From Arenicola marina (taxonomy: Eukaryota > Annelida > Polychaeta > Arenicolidae), in the NCBI GenBank assembly GCA_964019135.1, contig OZ025261.1, forward strand, positions 31,418,029-31,482,028: 64,000 bases of DNA. Direction: 5' to 3'. Position numbers and translations under genes: made by a program. The notes under the pieces were generated by a model that was not told the DNA's origin, searched no databases, and saw only the letters and a program-made list of their open reading frames with translations. Positions 27,201 through 39,200 of this stretch are shown piece by piece. The stretch's first letter is position 1; every line of letters begins with the position of its first letter.

Positions 27201-30200
27201 TGACTCTCAAGCTACATGACCTTGATGGTTCCTTCTAGAAATTATATAAGTAGCAAACGCATTTAAACCGAACAGGCGAGACTTTTACCTCCGCCGTCGC
27301 CGCGACCTGAGTGCTACAAATAAACGCCTTTTATTTATTTTTATGTTGCACCTTTGAACGGGGAGTAATGTTGTCGAGATAACAAGTATTACAATTGTTT
27401 TTTCGCGCGGAGACTTTGTATGTTGAAACTTTAGTCGACCATTGCGAAAACATTGTGAAAACTTTAGGGCCACTCAGGATAACTTGCTACAAGGCAAAGA
27501 CGTGGTAGTTGTTTCTGTTTTTGAGCAAGTACAACTCTCGCGGGTTGTTTGCGCACTGAGCAAGGCACAAGTGGGCCGATCCATACTCTGACACCCCGCC
27601 CACGCTCCAGTCATACTCCGACACTAAGCCTCGCCCACGTTCGAGTCATACTCCGACACTAAGACTCGCCCACGCTTGAGTCCTACTCCGACACTAAGCC
27701 CCGCCCACACTTGAGTCATACTCCGACACTGAGCCCCGCCCACGCTAGAGTCATACTCCGACACTAAGCCCCGCCCACGCTGGTCATACTCCGACACTAG
27801 GCCCCGCCCACGCTAGTCATACTTCGACGTTAAGCCCCGCCCGCGCTTGAGTCATACTACGACACTAAGCCCCGCCCACGCTAGTCATACTACGACATTA
27901 AGCCCCGCCCACGCTTGTCATACTACGACACTAAGCCCCGCCCACGCTAGTCATACTCCGACACTACGCCCCGCCCACGCTTGAGTCATACTCCGACACT
28001 AAGCCCCGCCCACGCTTGTCATACTCCGACACTAAGCCCCGCCCGCGCTTGAGTCATACTCCGACACTAAGCCCCGCCCACGCTAGTCATACTCCGACAC
28101 TACGCCCCGCCCATGCTTGAGTCGTACTCCGACACCAAGCCCCGCCCACGCTTGAGTCATACGCCGAGACTAAGCCCCGCCCACGCTAGTCATACTCCGA
28201 CACTAAGCCCCGCCCGCGCTTGAGTCCTTTTTCCTTAATTGTAAGTATGAAATTGACAATCGGAGCTGATGGTAGGTACCAATAAGAAGTACATTCTCTG
28301 AAACTGACAAGAAAATGACATGCTGCTTCGTTTGTCCGATAATGCACGTGGAAGACCTTTTTTCACCGCATGATTGGATAAAAGCAACAGTTACGTCAAT
28401 GAATGATTGACACCTTGGATCGGTCTACTGAATACACAGGCTCGATGCCTCGTTTAGGGAAATCTTAGGTTGCTATTCGTCTGGCTATGGATGTTCCGTT
28501 TAAGGAAATCTTAAGTTGCTATTCGTCTGGCTATGGATGTTCCGTCGGGATTATTATGTTATTTGAAATTTTCTTTTCGATGGATGAAACACACTAGTAG
28601 ATAAAATCCACCGTGGCATATGCTCACTGCGTGTGTTAGAGAGGCCGGCGCGATAGCTTAGTGGGCTAGAGCGCTCGTTCATGTCTTTCTTCGTGAAGAG
28701 TAGGGAGCTACCCCGGGGGATATGGCTCCACTCTCCCGTCCATCTCCCATTAACTCGATATGGCCAAAAGTGGTTGAAGCCTCCTGAATAACCAACCAAC
28801 CAACCTTGTTTTAGATGCGCTGACTCTCCTTTCATAGCAAAAAGAGAAGCTGAATCCGCCCTCTCCTTTTCTCTGGAACATATTCATGGATTTTGCACTG
28901 TTATATGAACTTATCTTACGTCTGTTTATGTTCCAGTCTACCGTGCAAGGAACTTACTAACGAAAGGAAAAGGAGGTAGGACCCAGACTTTATGTGTATT
29001 AAGTAATTTTAAGTTTTAAAAAGTTAAGTAATACATAAATGGTGGTCCAGTAAGATTCATTTATATATTTGATGCAATAACATACTGTAGCAGAAATATA
29101 TGATGCATCATCTTGCGAATACAATGTTTTGCCCTAAACAATGCACTGCATATCAGACGGGCTCTGAACTTTAGATAACGTGATTGATATTGTGCCCGAA
29201 TTGTATCACATAGTTCTCTCGCGACGCTCTCTAATCCAATGAAGTTTAGTCATGGACAAAATTGGCATAAACAACAAATTTCGCACTCAATTATTTCCTG
29301 TTATTCATGGCAGGAACCAACGATGCCTACGTGACAATCAAACTGGGTCCGGAGAAATACCAGACATCGATCAAAGAGCGAAGCAAAGACCCAGAATGGA
29401 TGGAAGAATGCGACTTGTAAGTTTCTACTTGACGTTGATTTATGAATTGTAGGCTCTCCTGATTCTAGTCTGATTAGGAATATTCCTTCTCGAATACACT
29501 AAACGCCTATATTTCAATATGGTCGATTGGCCCGTCAACCAACGATACACATTTCGGCCAACCTCCGTAACTATTTGTTATCGTTCTTCGATTTCATTAT
29601 TAAGCAATCTTATGGTCTACTAATTATTTTAGCTATATTTTATAAAAGTGCCATATCGGGTTGAATGAAGTTGTGTTTTGCCCGCCAGACCCCTGTCCGA
29701 GCGGTCGGGTTTGATCCACCTTAACCTGTACCACCGCAACCTGCTGGGGCTGGACGAGTTCCTGGGGCATACGGACCTGGCTCTCGAGGACTTCCCGGTA
29801 CATGAGAGGCCGCGCAGCAGGTTGGTAACAGCGCCATCTGGCGACACACGTGCTCACTGCGTCAGCGGACGTACGGATTCGGGGGCGGGGGGGGGAGGGG
29901 TGGGGGGCACTGTAGTGAGTAGAGGTAGTGATCAGTACAACGTTGTGATAACGACTGTGGTATGTTGCCATGGTGACCGTGGTATGTTGCCAGTGACCGT
30001 GGTATGTTGCCATAGTGACCGTGGTACGCTGTAATAGTGACCGTGGTACACTGTGATAATGAACGTGGTACGATGTGATAGTGACCGTGGTACGCTGTGA
30101 TAGTGACCGTGGTACACTGTGATAGTGACCGTGGTACGCTGTGATAGTGGCCGTGGTACATTGTGACAGTGACCGTGGTACGCTGTGATAGTGACCGTGG

Positions 30201-33200
30201 TACACTGTGATAGTGACCGTGGTACACTGTGATAGTGACCGTGGTACATTGTGACAGTGACCGTGGTACACTGTGATAGTGGCCGTGGTACGCTGTGATA
30301 GTGACCGTGGTACGCTGTGATAGTGACCGTGGTACGATGTGATAGTGACCGTGGTACGCTGTGATAGTGACCGTGGTACATTGTGACAGTGACTGTGGTA
30401 CGCTGTGATAGTGACCGTGGTACAATGTGATAGTGGCCGTGGTACGCTGTGATAGTGACCGTGGTACGCTGTGATAGTGACCGTGGTACATTGTGACAGT
30501 GACCGTGGTACACTGTGATAGTGACCGTGGTACGCTGTGACAGTGGCCGTGGTACGCTGTGATAGTGACCGTGGTACGCTGTGATAGTGACCGTGGTACG
30601 ATGTGATAGTGACCGTGGTACGCTGTGATAGTGACCGTGGTACATTGTGACAGTGACCGTGGTACGCTGTGATAGTGACCGTGGTACAATGTGATAGTGG
30701 CCGTGGTACGCTGTGATAGTGACCGTGGTACAATGTGATAGTGACCGTGGTACACTGTGATAGTGACCGTGTTGCGCTGTGATAGTGACCGTGGTACGCC
30801 ATGATAGTGACTGTGGTACGCTGTGACAGTGACTGTGGTACGCTGGGATAGTGTCCATGGTACGCTGTGGTAGCGATTGTGGTACGCTGTCATCGTGAAA
30901 AAAAGATGCAGAATATAAGGCATATTTGGCATGTGAAATATTTGCTTTACCGTCGAGAAACTTAATCATTGCATTAAGTGTACTATGCAACATTTTCTAA
31001 ATGTACTAGGAAACATTTTCTAATTGTACTATAAAACATTTTCTAAATGTACTATGAAACATTTTCTAAATGTACTATGAAACATTATCTAAATGTCCTC
31101 TGTAACATTTCTAACATGATATTTTCAGGTGGTACGCCTTGAAGAACAAAGTGGGCTCCAAGAAACCGGAGAAGTATCGAGGGGAAATCGAGGCCAAGGT
31201 CACGCTCATTGTACAGAGTTTGGCAGGAAGTGTGATGAGTCTCAACAAGTCCAGCAAGGTCAAAAGGTCATCCTCCATTAGGACCCTGGCGCAGGACATG
31301 GGTAAGAAACATGTGAAACCCAAAGAAACCCTTAGATTGCCTAGTTGTGCAGTTTATGTATGCATGAAGTCGGTTACCCGACCAGTGGACGTCAATATGG
31401 ACTTTTTCACATACATTTGGATGTATCAACAATCTTTCTTATACATACAAATTTATATGGATTTATGCATACATGGATACGCCAATGTGGTGCTTTTGTC
31501 AATGCGATACTTTTGTCAATGCGATACTTTTGTCAATGCGATACTTTTGTCAATGTGATACTTTTGATATACATATAATGCCGCAAAATATTTTCATGAT
31601 ATGGGAGACAGATTCAAACCAAACACATCCTTTTGTGCCGTGTCCTATGCATATCGTATAATGATAACATCACTTAAATGTGTCACGCTGGTCGAGGAAA
31701 AGCATGTTGGTGTCTAGATGGTGCATTGCGCGAATGTATATTCACGATGTCTCTTCGCGTCTTAAATCTTTGAGTTATAAGTTCTAACCTGATATCAATG
31801 TCTCGGTTTCTGGTAGGAGATCGAATGAAGGGTCGATGGTCAAGTAAAGGCAGCTTAAACAAGTCTCTCGGCAAGCAAGATGATAGCTTCGACCAGAGCT
31901 TTGGTACGGCCTACACAGACCCTCCGGGAAGTGTAAGTATTACAGGGGACGTGTCTAATCAGTGCTTTGACATTTCATATCGTTAAGAGAAGTAAAGTAA
32001 CCGTGATGTACAGTTTATATGTGCTGTATTTAAAAATATTAAAAATTGTTTTTCTTACATGCAGCCGTCTTCTTCCGCCGACCAAAGTCCTACTGTGAAG
32101 AAGCTGGACAAAAGAGATCTCAGTAAAAGCGTAAGTATCATAGACTGTGAACATCTACATAGATGTGTTCCTGCGCGATTTCTTACTTGTGATTTATTCG
32201 GTCGTGAATAAATTACATCAATGAAATTGATGAGACTTACCATAATTTGATTGTTTTTCAGTATTTACATATTATTACTAATCACTAATATCAGATTAGA
32301 CGTACCTTCCAGGATATAAGTTGCGCTCTGTTTTTAACGCGATCTCCGTTCGCTAAGTGGGTAAAGTACTCAGTGTCGACAGTAGCTTATAGGTTAAAAA
32401 ATAACCACCATGGTTTTTCACTTCACATCCCTTGTGGTGTGTACTTTCCCTCAAAAGCATAACGATTCTGTTTGTTTTGATGCAGCACACCATTTTACCG
32501 ACATCGTACAACAACTTAATGGAGCAGCATGAGTGTGGAAGCCTACCCGACACCCTGAGGGAGGACGAGGAAGACGAAGACGAGGCTAAGGAGTTTGATA
32601 GGTGGAGAAATGTAGGTCACCGGGCGAGCGAGCCGTTCGCCTGCCGCTCGTACGCCTCGCGCGCGGTGCATGCTGGATCCCACGAGAATCTCCACGAGGT
32701 GGAGCCCTTGCATGCTGTCGCTGACCACGGGACTGCACGCAGAACGTCCTTGTCCGTATGTCGTGTTTTGTTCAGCCGTCCATCGATCACGTGGTTTGGC
32801 TTCCTTACTTACCCTTATCTTATCTAACCCGCACGGTACTCATCTTTCTCTCATATGCGCCTTTTGTACACACATATATCTATTTAACCTATGTAACCAT
32901 GACTGCTGATAGGCATTTTTAATTATTTAACATCTGTTACTATTATTGCTGTTAGGCATTTTAACTTATTGAACATACATTACTATTATTGTGGTTATTT
33001 AACATACCTTACTATTATTGTAGTTATTTATCATACCTTAATATTATTTTCGTCATTTTAGATACCTTACTATTATTGCAATCAGCACTCTTATTTAGCA
33101 TTTTTAGGCACGTTTTCTTATTTAGCAGCCATCGCTATTGCGACTTTTTTTTTAGTCCTTAATGGTCATTTTGTGTTATATCATGTAGTGTTATGTTGAG

Positions 33201-36200
33201 GTAATATATTTACTTTCTCGCTCATAAAACACGTTTCCGCTGCTGCTTATTCCCTGGCATGTTAGCCAGCACAGACTAATATAAGAGACAAAAACACCAG
33301 TAAAATTACGCATGTGTCCTTTACCTCTGGTGAAACATTTAGCGAAATTAAGCCAGCTAAATTTGCACGTTATGCGTTACTGTATGCAGTTTTTACCCTT
33401 ATAGGTAGGTCTACCGGCGCATGTATTTGTCAGTTAAAACGCACATTTATAGGTACGCAATTTACAACTGCCTCGCTGTATTAAACATTGAAGAGTTCCT
33501 ACAAATGTTTGTCCTCTGGTTTCATGCACCCACCCTATGTAAAATCGCCTTTGATTTGCGATTTTCGGGCTTGTTAAACTATAGTCCACTGGCAGTGTTT
33601 CATATTCCCCTGTAACTGTGGCAAATTGTCCCTAACTTGTAGGTTTCGTGTGCGAATGTTAATTAAGGAAGCTGCATTTTGGTGTTGTAGCTTTATTGTA
33701 CTTTTATAATACCTTGATAAAGATCATGGAATGTTGTTTACGCTATTTAGGAAGATCTGATTAATGCAGAGCTGCTTGCGCTTACTTGGTGATTAGCGAA
33801 TCTGTACAAGTATGATACGTGCCTAAATATATTAAATTACTGCATTCAATATCGTAACTCCACCATTTATATCAGCATATTTGTTGCTTTTTATTTAAGG
33901 GATAATATATTAGTGGATTATAATGGCCTATTTTAAACGTGCACTATGTTAGCATTAAACGTAATCACAGCTTCATCGCTTTGAGACACCGCCTCACAAA
34001 ATGGACGCATTACAATAATTACAATACCATTTGTTGTATTATGATGATCTCTCTGTGACGCTTATAGTCGTGTTTTTCTTCTTCAAATAAAAGCCCATAG
34101 CTCCATTCCGTCGCAAAAAGAAAAGTCGCCTTTCCAAGATGAACATTCTGACTAACTCTCCAGTAGGTTTGGATGTGGGTATAGATTGACTTTGCTTTGC
34201 TTTCTATCAACTTGGTGGGTGGCGATGGATTTTAATGTAAAATATTTGGACACTTTTCCGTAGATTTTTCTATTCCATCTCGGTGATTTTTGGCTACGTT
34301 ATACCAACTGTAATATGTAATCATAACTCCTTATTTCACTGGTGTAATTAATAATAAGGTCTGAAAAGTACCTTTAATAATAGAAAAGATAAATTGGCTG
34401 TTGTCAACTGTTGTGAATATAATAACAACTGGAAAAGTAGGAGTTAACATATTGTTTGTCATGGAAATTATTGAATTAGTATTACTTTTAATTACGGTGC
34501 TATTTATTTACACGATAATTGTTGAATATTGCTGTGATACTATTATTGTGCGTCACACATCTCATTACTATTTCAATATATCGCTATTTATTTGTCGCAT
34601 TTTTAGAACAACGCAAGTCCTAGTGACAAGGAAGCAAGGGGAAAGAAAAAACTAACTTTAGAGAAGCCGTCTTTCGCGAAGGTAGGACTATTAGAGTTGT
34701 ATTGTTAGTACTGTACTGTACTGTACTGTTAGCTTTTCACGCATGACATTCCTTGCAGAGTTCTATATACTGTGGATCTTTCCACGTGTTTACAGCGAAG
34801 GATTGATTCTCTGTAAACATACATATTTATGTTGTTTTATTATGGTTTATGCCTTGCGTAAGTCCCGAGATATGTGAAGAGCTACGGAATGACGAGTTCT
34901 CCGGAATGCAGAATCATGCCAGTCGAGCAGTTTCTGCGGGTACCCGCTGCATGTCACCATGGACTAAGTCGGACGCCTGTTAGACTATCATTGCTTCTGC
35001 GTTGCGGATGCAATTCCTGCTCCACATAATTCTGCCATTGCATTGCATTATTTTTCATTCATGTTTCATCTTACCTTCCGCAATTGAAGTTCGTTGTTTG
35101 CCATGCAGTGTGTGTCGACCACGAATGGCAGTGAAAACTTAATTACCTAATGTCCGACATTTTTGTTTCTAAATACGATGTTGGTGACTAAGCGAATTGA
35201 TCCTCTTTCTACATGAAAACGTTTCGTGTATTTTTCATTTCTTTTCTGATGTTTTATTTTAGTTGTCATTTGTTATAATGTCCGTTCCGTTCGACTGTTG
35301 CATAGAAACCACATTACTTTATTCGGTTTATAATTACGCGCCGACGGGTATGACGCGCATGACCCATCTCCATCATTGCTCAATTAAATTAATTATATCT
35401 TTCTTGTACTTTGAAAACTTGTTTCAACGTTTCAGTATTTCCCAATGCATGGTTCTCAATGTTATTTTTTCCGTGTTCTGTGTAGTTTGGATGGATGGTG
35501 GTAAAGTTCCTTTCTTGCAGTCCATGTTTGATTTATCGACAACGACCATGGAGGACTTCACAAGCCACAAACGGGCTAAAGTGGACCTCGACTTGCGTGG
35601 CTCAGAGAGTGATCACGAAAACGAAAGTGAAACTGGACATTCCAGTAGTTATACTATGCAGGACATCGAGGAGGCTGAAGTTGACCTCGATGAGCTGATG
35701 GAGCGACGAGTGGGTATTCCTGTATATGGCTATTCGTGGCACAGCTTTATCTTGTATATATTTCATGTTTCACTGAATTCACATTTGTCATAAACTGTGA
35801 CGTCACTCACTTGTCAGAATTTCATTTTAATAACTTCCTTTGTAGTCGCGTTAACGTGAAATGTCGATTTGTAACACTCTTGGTACACGCAAGTGCAGCT
35901 ATTCATAAATGGACAGTTACTCGTCTCACTAGCAAACATAACGCTGCTTTCGCTATTCGCTTGGCCTTTTCTAGGCTTTGAGTGACAACAACTGAATCCG
36001 CGCATAGACGCACTTTTAATAGATGAAAATAACATGCTTCTATACGAATTATCGATTATTACAGTGGTACACTGACCGCTATTTAGACAAATAGTCTGTC
36101 ACTCAAAGTCTCCTTGTTTATTTCTTTTCTGTCAATATCTCTTTATAACATCGGCAGCTGGGCATTAATTCTTGTAACTGTTTCAATTTGAATATTGTTT

Positions 36201-39200
36201 ATTTTCTCCTTGTTGCCATATTCATTGGTGAGGTGTGAATAGATAAGTTCGGTTTGTGGGTTCTTTACTCTGTTAACTCTCGCCAGTCGCAGAGTGATAA
36301 GGCCGAAGTCATGGTATCGGAGAGTAGACCCGTTGTCCAGGCGATCGCGGATGTACCTGAGACTACGCCGTCTGTGGATGAACCAATGGCGACGACTGAT
36401 CAAGTGGACGCAGCAGACGACAATCAAAACGCGCGCGTTGACAACCTCGAGCAACCTCCGACGGCGTACAGAGAGCGGGAAATCATTGAGCCTCCTCCTT
36501 CAACAGGACTAAAGCCGATGGAATTGGAAGAACCACTGGCTGATCAGGAGCTGCGAAATACGACCCCGCCTAGCTCTCCCACTGTCCAACCGTCCGCGAC
36601 AAATGGTCTATCCCCATCGCTCAGCAGACTCGAAACTTCAGACGGGCAATCGCACGCTGACAACGACAACCAATCCAATGTGAACTTCGCTGAAGCCGGC
36701 AAATCTGTTGATAACGAACCTGATCACGTGGTACAGCCACTGCTAAACACCGAGAGCAGCGAGTTAACCCAGGAAGTAGCGGTGTCTCCCAGCGTATCTT
36801 GCTCGAAGCCTAGTCCACGCCCTGAACGAAAGTCCGTGGATGATTCGCATCAAGTAAACTCTTTTTCTTTCATTTCTGTTCTGTTCTTTTTAGTGATTAA
36901 CTTTTAGTAGATTATCTTTTCTTTTATAATTCATGTTACGTTTGACTTGTTAGTATATGTTGGAATGTTGGACTGATTATTTATCAGAATCTTTGGACCA
37001 TTCTAGAAAACATATTTATATATGCGCATGTTTTCTAATTATGACGCTGAAATTACTGAACAGCTTATTACAGTTTATTCGCCAACAACATGATGATGTT
37101 ATGCATAGCGTTTAACCACAAACAGTTCGTCGATAAATTGTTTTACACGTACTAATTGATTTAAATACTTTAAAGAACTAAACGCTTGATATTAATATTA
37201 GTCATTAACCTATAATTATGACTGGCTACTAAAACAGTTTATATTCGGATTTCGCCAAGTTGGAAAGCTATAACTATGCAATAAGATAGTAAGTTCTTCT
37301 TAGCGTATTTCAACATAATTATGATCTGATTATTAGCGGAAGCTCGATTTTATATTTAATTCTTATTGTTCTTCGGCTTGATCATCAATTACGGTTCTGG
37401 ATAAAAGTCCTCATATGTATATATGAACAATTGTCTGAAGTGTGAACTTTTGTCAAGAAATATATAACTTAATGTTTGCTTAAAGGTTAAGGAAGAATCA
37501 AGCACCGAATCTGATTGTCCAGATTGTGGTAAGTTGAGCTAGATATTTACGTACTACTTGAATTAAGTACTACTTGAATTAATTAATTAAGTTTTTTCTC
37601 ACAGAGTGTACATGAAGATTTATAATTATACATTATGTAATTATAATTATATAATTAATAACGACTTCTATATGAAATATTCTTAATATGCCTTTTTTTT
37701 ATAAATTGTGTTTTAGTCTATAAATGGACAGGTCGGAGACGGTGCTCCGGCCGCAACAGTAGACCTGTTGATCTGTGGGTGCTTAGCAGTAACACATTAA
37801 TGAACAATATTAAATTAGGCCGATCTGATTCCGGCCGTATATGATCATCCATTCCTCACAATAGAAAATCGATATTTTTCCTCCTGCCACTTCAACTAGG
37901 TACTGTACATACATTGTAATGTAATAAAACACGGAAAAACCACGTGACTCCTCTGCTCGCAGACATGAGAGATGATTTTCGTCGGCGATCTCAAGAAGGC
38001 GCGCCGTTCATCTCTGGCAGCGACAACGTCACTTCCGGATCCGGAGGGGATGCCAATAGTGACGAGGACCAGAAGTCTGAGAAGGAGAATAAAGAGAGCG
38101 AGCGTTGGCCTGGCGACGGTCGGGACCAGGCAAAGAGGATGACGGAAGGTACTCTTCATAGCGCAGGGAATGAAATGTTTTAGGGGTTTTATGCCGCTTT
38201 GTGCATATGAAGGTTGAATTGGGCCAAGAAACCGCCAGGACGACTTTGTGAGATTTAACTTTATGATGCCAGAGAAACTACTCAAAACACACACCATATA
38301 ATGGTCAATATTTTGTGTTTCAACGTTTTGGGGTGGAAATATCTAGAAATTATATTTTCATCTCGATATGTACATTTTTGCATGTTTTCATGGATGGCCA
38401 CACGTTTGGCTGCTCACGTGGTTTACAGGTTAATATTACCTTCACAGTTTGGCATTCCCTTAACTGAAAGCCACCAATGGGATTTAATTCCCAAACGCTA
38501 GCACCGGTATTTACACAAATCTGTTTGTCGTTCACTCTCTATCTACCATGCTTTGTCCCTCAGTCAATCGCAGGCACACCTTGCAATTTGGTAAGCGGAA
38601 CGTCCACAAAGTAGCAGCTCACGACCTCCACGAGGGTATCCTGGAGTACAAGAAGGCTCAGGACGAGAGCTCGGTCAAGGCCAAGGCGCAGACACTCCCT
38701 GAAGAAGTCATGGAGCAGTTCAAAGAGTTATCTCGAGAGGTTAGCTATTTACACCCAAATGTGCCATTATTTATTGCTTGAGTGTCCTGACCGGCTAAGG
38801 TAGGTCTCGTTGGTTCACGTGGAATCCGAATGGTGATTGGTGATATTAATTTTGAGCCGTGGCACAGTGTTATTTTGTGTTCGAAGACAGCTTTTTGACA
38901 ATCGGTAAATCACGTACATTGTGTCATACACTTCTCTTCGATCAGAATAAGCACGAAGCAGGTCATGATGGATACATCATATTGTAGTTATATGGCTTCC
39001 GTCAGTAATTGCTGGACAGTCTAGTATGAGGTACTTCTCCAAAGGTACTGATAAAGGTAGTGATAATATAAATGCGTCACTTTCTTTTTTTGCAGGATTT
39101 AATCAAGAAAATATTAGAACAGCGGCTTACAATACAGAAAAAGGACGCCGCCAATCGTGACCTTGAGAGCTACATAGACAACCTGCTCGTCAAGGTCATG

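Larger units (their letters stand above)
16382..28936 (+). other. Rab11-FIP intron 1 (12.5 kb)
   Basis: Runs from the donor GTAGGT at 16382 to the acceptor TTCCAG at 28936. Apart from the repeats, SINEs, MITEs and LRR-like fragment listed separately I see no supported gene. The stretches 17460-18235, 20180-24180 and 26190-27570 show only short frames without recognisable motifs. Confidence 0.75.

Noticed and set aside
29633..30993. Three long minus-strand frames (about 350-390 codons) rich in His, Tyr and Ser
   Set aside because: They are the three readings of the 22-bp minisatellite; since 22 is not a multiple of three, all frames give the same repeating peptide.
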